This document shows positions 1-6,153 of a DNA stretch of 6,153 bases, in pieces. Source of the DNA: Marinospirillum sp. (GTDB lineage: Bacteria; Pseudomonadota; Gammaproteobacteria; Pseudomonadales; Halomonadaceae); assembly GCF_014859565.1 (NCBI RefSeq), contig NZ_JACUUA010000188.1, forward strand, positions 1 to 6,153, in the 5' to 3' direction. The notes below the pieces were generated by a model, which saw nothing but the letters and a program-made list of their open reading frames with translations, made no database searches and was not told where the DNA came from. The position numbers were made by a program, and so were the translations under genes. The number at the start of each line of letters is the position of its first letter. Position 1 is the stretch's first letter.

Positions 1-20
1 TAAGAAGTGCCGCCAAAAAT

Positions 21-30
21 GGAAAAGGGA
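21..30 (+). promoter_or_regulatory. Purine-rich ribosome binding site of cas3
   Basis: GGAAAAGGGA precedes the ATG at 33. The GGA at 21-23 sits 9 nt before the start, a usable spacing; the second purine block (27-30) is too close to be the main site. The 32 nt available hold no convincing promoter, so the operon promoter must lie further left. Confidence 0.5.
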
Positions 31-32
31 AT

Positions 33-2498
33 ATGGATAACAAAACCTACATTGCCCATAAACGAAAGAAAGATAACGAACTGCAATTGCTTCATGCCCA
101 CCTGTATGAGGTCGGCGAGCTTGCAAGCGCTTTTGCCAAGAAAGTCGGTGCTGAAAATGCGGGCAGGCTGCTTGGTTTGCTACATGATTTTGGTAAGTAC
201 AGTCAGCAGTTTCAAAACTACATCAAGTCTGCCACTGGTGAAATTAACCCAGATGAAGACGATTATGTTGATGCCAAAGGCATGAAAGGAAAGGTCGACC
301 ACTCTACTGCCGGTGCCCATCTGGTTTGGAAGCGACTTAAGCGGTTTGGCGCTGGCGGCCAAGGTGAGCTGTGCGGTCAGATATTATCGCTTTGTATTGC
401 ATCACATCACAGCGGTCTGATCGACTGCTTTGGTATAGATGACAAGGCTGTGTTTACTGAGCGTATGCGCAAACCAGATGAAAAAGTTCACCTCGACGAG
501 TGTTTGCAGGCAGCAGATCAAAGAATTATGGAAGCCATTGGGCAACTTGCAACGGTGGACTTGGTAAAGGAGCTGTTTGGTCAACTTGCTAAACTCGTCA
601 ACTTTAACGAGCCATCAACAATTGACTTCTTCAATCTGGGCTTTTTCACACGTTTTTTATTCAGTTGCCTGATCGATGCAGACAGGCTCAACAGTGCCGA
701 GTTTGAAGATCCGACCAGACTAAGTGAGCGGTTAAATAATGCAGCCCCCGTAGATTGGAGTGTGGCTCTGGCACGTTTGGAGAAGCACTTGGCTGCTTTG
801 GCTCCGCGCAACTATGTTGATGAATTACGAAGAGAAATTTCCGATAACTGCAAAAACAATTCAGAACGAGCACAAGGAATTTACACACTGACAGTACCCA
901 CTGGTGGCGGAAAGACTTATGCCAGTTTGCGTTACGCCCTGCACCATGCCAGACATCATGCGTTGGATCGCATCATCTATGTCATTCCCTATACCTCCAT
1001 CATTGAGCAAAACGCTAAAGTCATACGGGAAGTGGTAGAAAAAGATGGCGATGTCAGGCCCTGGGTGCTCGAGCATCACTCCAACCTGGAGCCGGAGCAG
1101 CAAACCTGGCAGACCAAATTGGTATCAGAAAACTGGGATGCACCCATAGTGCTGACCACTATGGTACAGCTGTTGGAAACCTTATTCAGTGGAGGAACCA
1201 AAGGTGTGAGGCGACTTCATCAACTGGCCAACAGTGTGCTGATTTTTGATGAGATCCAGACCTTGCCGGTGAATTGTGTTCACATCTTCTGCAATGCCAT
1301 TAACTTTCTCTCACAGCAAGCCAATACCACGACTGTGCTCTGTACAGCAACCCAGCCATCAATTAATGAGTTAAAAGGGTCAGATAAAGGCCAGTTGATA
1401 ATTCCGAAAGAAAATGAGCTGGCTGGCGACTTTAATCGTCACTTTAATGAGCTTCGGCGTGTTGATGTTAATAACCTGTTGAGGCCAGGAGGGTGGCACA
1501 CACAGGAAATCGCTGAATTGGCAGTTGCTCAGTTTAATGAGCGTAATAGTTGTCTGGTAATCGTTAATACCAAAGCTTGGGCGCAAGTGCTGTACCGGCG
1601 CTGTGCAGAAAAAGTTAATGACTCGCACCTGTTTCATCTGAGTACGAATCAATGTCCACGCCATCGGAAGATACTATTGTACCTAATAAAAAAGCGATTA
1701 AAGTATGGCAAGCCAGTGCTTTGTATCTCGACGCAATTGATTGAGGCTGGTGTCGATGTTGATTTTGCGAGCGTGATTCGTTTCCTTGCTGGCTTGGATT
1801 CCATTGCACAAGCAGCCGGGCGTTGTAATCGTAATGGCAGGTTAAAAGATGACGAGGGTAATCTGATCAAAGGCCAGGTGTTTGTTATAAATCCTGATAA
1901 GGAGAGTACAGGGTTGTTTAAGGATATCGAGGCTGGCAAGGATAAAGCAGAACGTGTCCTTTCAGAGGGTTATGAAGACATCCTGTCACCAGAAGCCATC
2001 AAACAGTATTTTCGTTACTACTTCTTTGACCGGGCGGATGATATGGCCTATCGACTGGATGGTAACAAAAGCCAGCGGTCAGACAATTTGCTGAATCTTC
2101 TTAGCGTCCGTGAGGGTTGTAATAAAAATTTTGACGAGCGTGAAGGAAAAATCCCGCTGATGCGGCACGCCTTTATGGAAGCAGGTAAAAAATTCAAAGC
2201 CATAGATGCACCAACACAGGCAGTAATTATTCGACAAGGTAAAGGGTGTAAACTTGTGGATGAGCTTTGTTCTGCAGCCAAAGAGTTTAATGCACACCGT
2301 TATTATCAACTGCTTCGTCAAGCACAAAAGTACAGTGTCAATGTATTTCCCAATGTGTGGAAAAAACTTCTGGAGCAGGGTGCGGTTCATGAAGTGCAGT
2401 TGGGTCACGGTATCTATTACTTGGATGAAGAGTACTACAGCAGAGACTTTGGCCTTGGAACTGAGCGCGTCAGCATGATGCGGTCTCATATTTTATAG
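33..2498 (+). CDS. cas3: Cas3, HD nuclease-helicase of type I-C CRISPR-Cas
   Basis: This 821-residue protein is the effector nuclease-helicase that Cascade recruits to a recognised target; the family uses ATP to move 3'-5' on DNA and cuts single strands with its HD domain. The N-terminal HD domain (about residues 15-225) shows H21, the H51-D52 pair in LLHDFGK, H90 and H96 in DHSTAGAH, H125/H126 in SHHSGL and the DADR segment at 215-218. The superfamily 2 helicase follows: Walker A TGGGKT with K294, YVIPYTS near 316, motif II DEIQ at 406-409, CTATQP at 437-442, HLSTNQCPRHR at 535-545, ISTQLIEAGVDVDF at 565-578 and QAAGRCNR at 593-600. The remaining 220 residues are the C-terminal region. All motifs look intact. 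The start at 33 is chosen because it gives the usual I-C N-terminus (YIAHKRK) and no in-frame start codon precedes it in the window, although the frame is open to the left edge. The gene leads the operon and ends 8 nt before cas5c. Confidence 0.97.
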   Translation: MDNKTYIAHKRKKDNELQLLHAHLYEVGELASAFAKKVGAENAGRLLGLLHDFGKYSQQFQNYIKSATGEINPDEDDYVDAKGMKGKVDHSTAGAHLVWKRLKRFGAGGQGELCGQILSLCIASHHSGLIDCFGIDDKAVFTERMRKPDEKVHLDECLQAADQRIMEAIGQLATVDLVKELFGQLAKLVNFNEPSTIDFFNLGFFTRFLFSCLIDADRLNSAEFEDPTRLSERLNNAAPVDWSVALARLEKHLAALAPRNYVDELRREISDNCKNNSERAQGIYTLTVPTGGGKTYASLRYALHHARHHALDRIIYVIPYTSIIEQNAKVIREVVEKDGDVRPWVLEHHSNLEPEQQTWQTKLVSENWDAPIVLTTMVQLLETLFSGGTKGVRRLHQLANSVLIFDEIQTLPVNCVHIFCNAINFLSQQANTTTVLCTATQPSINELKGSDKGQLIIPKENELAGDFNRHFNELRRVDVNNLLRPGGWHTQEIAELAVAQFNERNSCLVIVNTKAWAQVLYRRCAEKVNDSHLFHLSTNQCPRHRKILLYLIKKRLKYGKPVLCISTQLIEAGVDVDFASVIRFLAGLDSIAQAAGRCNRNGRLKDDEGNLIKGQVFVINPDKESTGLFKDIEAGKDKAERVLSEGYEDILSPEAIKQYFRYYFFDRADDMAYRLDGNKSQRSDNLLNLLSVREGCNKNFDEREGKIPLMRHAFMEAGKKFKAIDAPTQAVIIRQGKGCKLVDELCSAAKEFNAHRYYQLLRQAQKYSVNVFPNVWKKLLEQGAVHEVQLGHGIYYLDEEYYSRDFGLGTERVSMMRSHIL

Positions 2499-2501
2499 GA
2501 G
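2496..2501 (+). promoter_or_regulatory. Ribosome binding site of cas5c overlapping the cas3 stop
   Basis: TAGGAG overlaps the TAG stop of cas3 (2496-2498) and ends 5 nt before the cas5c ATG at 2507. The overlap means ribosomes finishing cas3 uncover or reuse this site, which fits coupled translation. Confidence 0.75.
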
Positions 2502-2506
2502 ATAAT

Positions 2507-3211
2507 ATGAAAAACAGCATAAGCTTCAAACTATCGGGGCGCTACGCGCTGTTTACCGACCCCATCACTAAGATTGGCGGGGAAAAATGCTCCTACCATG
2601 TGCCCACTTACGAAGCGATCAAGGGTGTGCTTAAGTCCATTTACTGGAAGCCTACCATTGTCTGGCATGTCGACCGGGTTAGGGTGATGAAACCTATCCG
2701 AACCCAGACTAAAGGTACCAAGCCCTTGGTCTGGGGAGGGGGCAACAGTCTGGCAATCTATACCTTCTTACATGAGGTGGAATATCAGGTTGAAGCTCAT
2801 TTTGAATGGAATATGCACAGACCGGAATTGGCACAGGATCGCATTGACGGCAAACATTTTTCTATTGCTCAACGAATGCTGGAGAAAGGTGGCCGCCAGG
2901 ATATTTTCCTTGGTGTTCGAGATTGTCAGGCCTATGTCGAACCCTGTGAGTTTGGTAAAGGAGCAGGTGCCTATGATGAAATAGATGAATTGTCATTTGG
3001 CCTGATGTTCCATGGTTTTGATTACCCGGATGAAACTGGGACAAATGAGCTGCACAGTCGCTTCTGGCGCGCCACCATGACAAAAGGTGTGCTTGAGTTT
3101 CCCACGCCTGAACAGTGTGAAATTCGCCGTTTTGTACGAAAAATGGAGGCAAAGGAGTTTAATCTTGGTGACAACCTCTTGCGCGTGAATGCTGAGGAGG
3201 TCTCGTTATGA
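2507..3211 (+). CDS. cas5c: Cas5c (Cas5d), crRNA-processing subunit of type I-C Cascade
   Basis: This 234-residue RAMP protein matches the I-C Cas5 family, which replaces Cas6: it cuts pre-crRNA in the repeat and stays bound to the 5' handle at the foot of the Cascade complex. The signature stretch runs from residue 29 to 61 (SYHVPTYEAIKGVLKSIYWK, then TIVWHVDRVRVM). The three residues shown to be catalytic in Bacillus halodurans Cas5d (Y46, K116, H117) occur at the same numbers here: Y46 in SIYWKPT and K116-H117 in DGKHFSIAQRM. Other family segments are FLGVRDCQAYVEPC (134-147) and the FGLMFHGFDYP stretch near 164-174. The length is normal. A TAGGAG site at 2496-2501, overlapping the cas3 stop, lies 5 nt before the ATG. 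The stop overlaps the cas8c start as ATGA. Processing activity is inferred from family knowledge and the retained residues. Confidence 0.96.
   Translation: MKNSISFKLSGRYALFTDPITKIGGEKCSYHVPTYEAIKGVLKSIYWKPTIVWHVDRVRVMKPIRTQTKGTKPLVWGGGNSLAIYTFLHEVEYQVEAHFEWNMHRPELAQDRIDGKHFSIAQRMLEKGGRQDIFLGVRDCQAYVEPCEFGKGAGAYDEIDELSFGLMFHGFDYPDETGTNELHSRFWRATMTKGVLEFPTPEQCEIRRFVRKMEAKEFNLGDNLLRVNAEEVSL
3195..3201 (+). promoter_or_regulatory. Perfect Shine-Dalgarno of cas8c
   Basis: AGGAGGT lies inside the last codons of cas5c, 6 nt before the cas8c ATG at 3208. It is the strongest ribosome binding site of the operon and fixes the cas8c start; the ATG overlaps the cas5c TGA (3209-3211). Confidence 0.85.
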
Positions 3212-5193
3212 GCTGGATGGCTAAACTCTACGACACCTACCCGCACATACAGGGTGTAGCAGGAAATACTCCATGGCCAGTTGCCCATGTTAAAAAAAAT
3301 GCTCATGTAGAGGTAACGATTGACGAGAAAGGTAATTTTCTACGTGTAAAAATTTTGGAAGGTGATGACTCGTCAATTTTAATTCCTGTGACTGAAAAAT
3401 CTGGTGCTAGAACAGGGAATATCGACCCCCACCCTCTCTGTGAGGAGCTAAGTTATTTAGCATTTGACTTGAACGACGGAGTAAAGAAAAAAGAAGAAAG
3501 AAACAAGCGGTACCTTGAACTTTTAAATAGTTGGTGTGAGTCTGATTTCTCTCACGCAAAAGCAATAGCCATCAGAGATTATATTTCAATAAAAAGACTT
3601 TGGGCGGATATTTCCAGATTTATAAATTTTCCAATTGTTTTTAAAGCTAACAGCACCCAGAAAATTGAAGCTAATAAGTGTTTTGTCAGGTGGAGAGTTG
3701 AAGCCAGCGGGGATTTAATGACGGGAACTTGGGAGGATTTATCTTTAATAGAGTCTTGGATAAATTTTGAAAAAAGCTTGAACCCTAAAGTTGGTTTTTG
3801 TTATGTGACAGGGGAAGAGTCAAGACTGGCTAAGTTTCATCCGAAATTTATCAGGAATGCGGCTGATGGAGCTAGACTCATAACCCAAAATGATTGGGAG
3901 GGTTTTACATTTCTTGGACGCCTTACAGACTCTAAAAAAGAAATAACGGAAAAATTTAATCCTAGCCAAGTTAGTGAAGTTTCTTATGAGGCCACCCAAA
4001 AAGCCCACAATGCCTTGCGCTGGTTGATTAGCAATCAAGCAAATAGAAATGGTGATCAAGTGCTTGTTGCTTGGGCTGTATCCGGCAAACCAAGACCTGA
4101 TCCGTTGGCACCCACTTGGGATCTAGATAATTTCGATGTGGTTACAGATGAAAACCATGACGCGCTATCCACAGTAACCGATCTTACAACTGATCTTGGT
4201 CAGAACTTTGCCAAGGCACTGAACCGTTATATGGCAGGATATTTTGATGGTCGCATTGCCAGTCTAAAAGACCATGAAAGCATTGTAGTGATGGGTCTGG
4301 ACTCTGCTACGCCGGGTCGTATGGCGATTATCTACTACCGCGATTTTATGGCCAGGGATTATATAAAAACCATCGAGAAATGGCATTTGCACTTGGCTTG
4401 GCCGCAGCGGGTAAGTAAAGAGATCCAAGCAGGCGGAAAGAAGCCAAAAACACAGGTGTATTGGCCTGTCAGTGCGCCTTCACCCTGGAACATACTCCAA
4501 GCAGCTTATGGGGACGTGGTGAAAAGTAATGAAGAACTTAAAAAAAGTCTTTATGAAAGGATTATGCCCTGCATTCTGGAAGGAAGGCCTCTACCCATAG
4601 ATTTGGTCAACCTTGCTGTAACTCGCGCGAGCAATCGGAATAACAGTGAGCATTGGGAGTGGGAGAGGAACTTAGGGGTTGCTTGCGCGCTGTATCGCGG
4701 ATTTCATCATCCAGAGCGTCAACTGGATTCAAAAAAATGGAGAGAATATAAAATGTCGCTGGATACCAACTACACCGGCAAAGACTATCTGTACGGGCGT
4801 CTCTTAGCAGTCGCAGAGCGGATAGAAGAAATGGCAATGTTTGTTGCAAAAGAACCCAGTCGAACAACGCACGCTAGTCGACTAATGCAGCGCTTTGCTG
4901 ATCGTCCTGCCTCAACCTGGTTGAATATTGAAACTGCACTCGGTCCATATCAGCAACGCTTGCGTACCAAGATTCCTCCTTTGGAAGCCGCATACAAACG
5001 GCTGCTGGATGATATAACCGATTCTTTTGATCGGGATGATTTTTCCGCGGATAAACGATTGAGTGGTGAATATCTTCTAGGTTTCCATTGTCAGCGAAAG
5101 TGGCTGCGAGATCATAAATTAAAAAATGGTGAATGGGTTATCAAATCGCCAGGAGAGCCGGAATTAACTGTACCCGAAGGAGAAGAGCAATGA
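3208..5193 (+). CDS. cas8c: Cas8c (Csd1), large subunit of type I-C Cascade
   Basis: This 661-residue protein is the large subunit of I-C Cascade, which in the family recognises the PAM, opens the target duplex and helps recruit Cas3. Family hallmarks in order: the N-terminus MSWMAKLYDTYP; AHVEVTIDEKGNF at 32-44; LIPVTEKS at 58-65; DPHPLCEELSYLA at 73-85; FCYVTGEES and the following HPK segment at 197-213; the stretch ITQNDWEGFTFLGRL at 225-239; and the conserved QKAHNALRWLI at 264-274. The C-terminal 146 residues correspond to the Cas11-like small-subunit domain (from MSLDTNYTGKDYLYGRLLAV at 516). It is somewhat longer than the roughly 570-620 residues I regard as common for this family. Codons for about residues 30-255 are markedly AT-rich compared with both sides. 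Start is fixed by AGGAGGT 6 nt upstream and an ATGA overlap with cas5c. Reading frame is intact throughout, so no pseudogene. Confidence 0.95.
   Translation: MSWMAKLYDTYPHIQGVAGNTPWPVAHVKKNAHVEVTIDEKGNFLRVKILEGDDSSILIPVTEKSGARTGNIDPHPLCEELSYLAFDLNDGVKKKEERNKRYLELLNSWCESDFSHAKAIAIRDYISIKRLWADISRFINFPIVFKANSTQKIEANKCFVRWRVEASGDLMTGTWEDLSLIESWINFEKSLNPKVGFCYVTGEESRLAKFHPKFIRNAADGARLITQNDWEGFTFLGRLTDSKKEITEKFNPSQVSEVSYEATQKAHNALRWLISNQANRNGDQVLVAWAVSGKPRPDPLAPTWDLDNFDVVTDENHDALSTVTDLTTDLGQNFAKALNRYMAGYFDGRIASLKDHESIVVMGLDSATPGRMAIIYYRDFMARDYIKTIEKWHLHLAWPQRVSKEIQAGGKKPKTQVYWPVSAPSPWNILQAAYGDVVKSNEELKKSLYERIMPCILEGRPLPIDLVNLAVTRASNRNNSEHWEWERNLGVACALYRGFHHPERQLDSKKWREYKMSLDTNYTGKDYLYGRLLAVAERIEEMAMFVAKEPSRTTHASRLMQRFADRPASTWLNIETALGPYQQRLRTKIPPLEAAYKRLLDDITDSFDRDDFSADKRLSGEYLLGFHCQRKWLRDHKLKNGEWVIKSPGEPELTVPEGEEQ
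4739..4744 (+). promoter_or_regulatory. Internal ribosome binding site for Cas11c inside cas8c
   Basis: GGAGAG, followed by an A/T-rich spacer (AATATAAA), precedes the in-frame ATG at 4753. The spacing from GGAG is 10 nt, slightly long but workable, and the surrounding A-rich sequence (A7 at 4731-4737) should leave the site unstructured. Confidence 0.55.
4753..5193 (+). CDS. cas11c: Cas11c, small Cascade subunit from an internal start in cas8c (predicted)
   Basis: In type I-C systems the small subunit is known to be made by internal translation initiation within cas8c, giving the C-terminal part of Cas8c as a separate helical protein, present in two copies in the Desulfovibrio vulgaris complex. 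Here an in-frame ATG is Cas8c codon 516 and would yield 146 residues beginning MSLDTNYTGKDYLYGRLLAV, at the place where the small-subunit-like domain begins. A GGAGAG stretch at 4739-4744 lies just upstream (GGAG is 10 nt from the ATG). The product would be rich in predicted helix, with no membrane segment or signal peptide, and would share the cas8c stop. Other in-frame ATGs further on (in EEMAMF and SRLMQRF) would cut into the first helices and have no comparable site. The family mechanism is established; the exact start here is inferred. Confidence 0.72.
   Translation: MSLDTNYTGKDYLYGRLLAVAERIEEMAMFVAKEPSRTTHASRLMQRFADRPASTWLNIETALGPYQQRLRTKIPPLEAAYKRLLDDITDSFDRDDFSADKRLSGEYLLGFHCQRKWLRDHKLKNGEWVIKSPGEPELTVPEGEEQ
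5177..5182 (+). promoter_or_regulatory. Ribosome binding site deciding the cas7c start
   Basis: AAGGAG, with a 7-nt spacer to the ATG at 5190, selects this start over the in-frame ATG at 5133. It lies within the final cas8c codons, consistent with translational coupling. Confidence 0.8.
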
Positions 5194-6023
5194 GTTCATT
5201 GAGCAAGAAAATTGATTTTGCCATTATTTTTTCTGTAAAGAATGCTAACCCAAATGGCGATCCGCTAAATGGTAACCGCCCGCGTACAGATTATGATGGT
5301 TATGGAGAGGTCACAGATGTTTGCCTGAAACGTAAAACCAGAGACCGTTTACAAGACGCAGGCCATGCTATTTTTGTACAGTCTGATGAAAAGAAAACGG
5401 ATGCCTATCCAAGTTTGCGAGCAAGAGCTGAAGGTGTGCTGGGTAAGGATGCACTGAATGCCAAAAAAACGGCACCTGAAAAAGCTGCCAGATTGGCTTG
5501 TGACACTTGGTTTGACGTGCGTGCTTTTGGGCAACTATTTGCTTTTAAAAGTGATGAAAAAGATGGCGTTTCCATCCCGATTCGTGGACCTGTAAGTATT
5601 CACTCTGCATTTAGTGTCGAGCCTGTCAGCATTACGAGCACGCAAATTACCAAGAGCGTAAGTGGTGATGGTGATGGCAGTAAAAAAGGTTCGGATACCA
5701 TGGGGATGAAGCATCGGGTTGATCAGGCTGTTTATGTTGCATACGGCGCGATATCGCCGCAATTAGCTGAGAAAACCGGATTTAGTGATCAAGATGCAGA
5801 GGTGCTGAAGCAAATTCTACCAAAACTTTTCGAAGGTGATGCTTCGACTGCCAGACCCGAAGGCTCAATGGTTGTTGAGAAAGTTATTTGGTGGCAACAC
5901 AGTAATAAGTCGGGGCAGTATTCTTCTGCAAAAGTACACCGGACGCTTACTGTACAACCTGATGGCAGCTATAGCCTTGATAACCTTAAGGATTTAACGG
6001 CAGAAGAAATAGAAGGCTTTTGA
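5190..6023 (+). CDS. cas7c: Cas7c (Csd2), backbone subunit of type I-C Cascade
   Basis: This 277-residue RAMP protein is the crRNA-binding backbone of I-C Cascade; about seven copies line the spacer in studied complexes. Family segments in order: FSVKNANPNGDPLNGNRPRTD (14-34), VTDVCLKRKTRDRL (41-54), WFDVRAFGQLFAF (107-119), VSIPIRGPVSIHSAF (127-141), the ITSTQITKSV segment (148-157) and DTMGMKHRVDQAVYVAYG (169-186). The length is normal and the protein complete. The start at 5190 is preferred over an in-frame ATG at 5133, which would add 19 residues: AAGGAG at 5177-5182 stands 7 nt before 5190, the ATG overlaps the cas8c TGA as ATGA, exactly like the cas5c/cas8c junction, and the extra residues (GYQIARRAGINCTRRRRA) are only cas8c read in another frame. 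It is the last gene before a strong terminator-like hairpin. Confidence 0.96.
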   Translation: MSSLSKKIDFAIIFSVKNANPNGDPLNGNRPRTDYDGYGEVTDVCLKRKTRDRLQDAGHAIFVQSDEKKTDAYPSLRARAEGVLGKDALNAKKTAPEKAARLACDTWFDVRAFGQLFAFKSDEKDGVSIPIRGPVSIHSAFSVEPVSITSTQITKSVSGDGDGSKKGSDTMGMKHRVDQAVYVAYGAISPQLAEKTGFSDQDAEVLKQILPKLFEGDASTARPEGSMVVEKVIWWQHSNKSGQYSSAKVHRTLTVQPDGSYSLDNLKDLTAEEIEGF

Positions 6024-6033
6024 TATCACGCTG

Positions 6034-6090
6034 TTGATCCTCATTACCCCAGCCGGATACGGATTAGCTGGGGTAATGATCAAGCTTTTT
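6034..6090 (+). terminator. Intrinsic terminator-like hairpin after cas7c
   Basis: TCATTACCCCAGC (6041-6053) is perfectly complementary to GCTGGGGTAATGA (6067-6079), a 13-bp stem with a 13-nt loop. An alternative, longer fold keeps the 11-bp core (6043-6053 with 6067-6077) and adds TTGATC (6034-6039) paired with GATCAA (6078-6083) across a 3-nt bulge (CTC). Two bases after that longer stem comes T5 (6086-6090). The upstream side of the hairpin has no A-run, so it looks like a one-directional terminator acting on the cas operon. It starts 10 nt after the cas7c stop. The T-tract is short, so partial read-through is plausible; a non-terminating role such as stabilising the 3' end of the mRNA is the main alternative. 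Confidence 0.7.
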
Positions 6091-6113
6091 ACCTTGCCAC
6101 AGTCTATTACCCC
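6043..6113. repeat. Three copies of ATTACCCC (two direct, one inverted)
   Basis: ATTACCCC occurs at 6043-6050 and 6106-6113, and its complement GGGGTAAT at 6070-6077. The first and inverted copies form the terminator stem; the inverted copy could instead pair with the third copy over 8 bp, making a competing, weaker hairpin. The identity is exact, but eight bases shared three times within 71 could also be chance or a remnant of a duplicated element. Confidence 0.5.
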
Positions 6114-6146
6114 TCTCTGGAAATCTGGCATGATGGCTTTAAAGTC

Positions 6147-6153
6147 AGGAGGT
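6147..6153 (+). promoter_or_regulatory. Perfect Shine-Dalgarno at the right edge, for a gene beyond the window
   Basis: AGGAGGT is identical to the site before cas8c, where the ATG follows 6 nt later. By analogy a + strand gene should begin within about 5-10 nt outside the window. In standard I-C loci the next gene would be cas4, but the sequence here cannot show which gene it is. Confidence 0.55.

Larger units (their letters stand above)
6024..6153. other. Non-coding stretch after cas7c, to the window edge
   Basis: These 130 bases hold no complete gene. They contain the terminator-like hairpin, a third ATTACCCC copy at 6106-6113, and a Shine-Dalgarno sequence at the very end. An ATG at 6130 opens a frame that runs off the window after eight codons (MMALKSGG) but lacks a good upstream ribosome binding site, so it is less likely to be a start than one just past the edge. 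No CRISPR-type direct repeat and no tRNA is visible. Confidence 0.7.

Noticed and set aside
1..32. The end of an upstream gene (TAA at 1-3)
   Set aside because: A stop triplet by chance at the edge is uninformative, and no coding sequence before it can be seen.
1242..1260. DEIQ instead of DEAD/DEAH in Cas3 motif II as a sign of a defective helicase
   Set aside because: The acidic pair D406-E407 is retained and, to my knowledge, DEIQ is a normal variant in I-C Cas3 proteins; all other helicase motifs are intact.
2079..2489. A 136-codon open frame on the minus strand within cas3
   Set aside because: It lies wholly inside the conserved cas3 coding sequence, has a cysteine- and leucine-rich composition typical of antisense shadows, and resembles no family I know.
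5133..5189. A longer cas7c starting at the in-frame ATG at 5133
   Set aside because: It would overlap cas8c by 61 nt, adds an arginine-rich tail not seen in the family, and has no good ribosome binding site, whereas 5190 has AAGGAG 7 nt upstream and an ATGA overlap.
6094..6122. A promoter after the terminator, using TTGCCA at 6094-6099 as a -35 box
   Set aside because: No acceptable -10 box lies 16-18 nt downstream (CTGGAA at best), so a promoter cannot be supported.
1..6153. A CRISPR array or leader within the window
   Set aside because: No repeated 28-37-nt unit with regular spacing is present on either strand; nearly all sequence is coding.

Overview
The window carries the interference half of a type I-C CRISPR-Cas operon, all on the + strand and almost gapless: cas3 (33-2498), cas5c (2507-3211), cas8c/csd1 (3208-5193) and cas7c/csd2 (5190-6023). 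This is the canonical I-C gene order. Every gene is intact, with its recognisable catalytic or family motifs. No CRISPR array, cas4, cas1, cas2 or cas6 lies inside the window. Lack of cas6 is expected, because in I-C the Cas5c subunit processes the pre-crRNA, and the three catalytic residues known for this activity (Y46, K116, H117) are all present.

Layout: positions 1-32 are a short leader holding the cas3 ribosome binding site. cas3 is separated from cas5c by 8 nt; cas5c/cas8c and cas8c/cas7c are each joined by a 4-nt ATGA stop-start overlap, which implies translational coupling. Inside the 3' end of cas8c an in-frame ATG at 4753, with a purine-rich Shine-Dalgarno-like stretch before it, is the likely start of the small subunit Cas11c. 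After cas7c there are 130 non-coding bases: a strong hairpin followed by T5 (6034-6090), a third copy of the hairpin's ATTACCCC half-site (6106-6113), and a perfect Shine-Dalgarno sequence at the very last bases (6147-6153), so another gene probably begins just beyond the right edge.

Working model: Cas5c cuts pre-crRNA and keeps the 5' handle; Cas7c polymerises along the spacer; Cas8c (PAM recognition) and Cas11c complete the Cascade complex; Cas3 is recruited to unwind and degrade target DNA. This model rests on what is known of the families; the sequence shows that the required parts are present.

Host: moderate GC (roughly mid-40s percent), Proteobacteria-like Shine-Dalgarno sites and codon use suggest a gammaproteobacterium or relative, but nothing here fixes the genus. 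The most notable local oddities are an AT-rich block in the N-terminal third of cas8c (about 37% GC by hand count against about 47-50% in the sampled flanks), and the terminator that appears to separate the effector genes from whatever follows. The system itself is a known type; I see no wholly new system.
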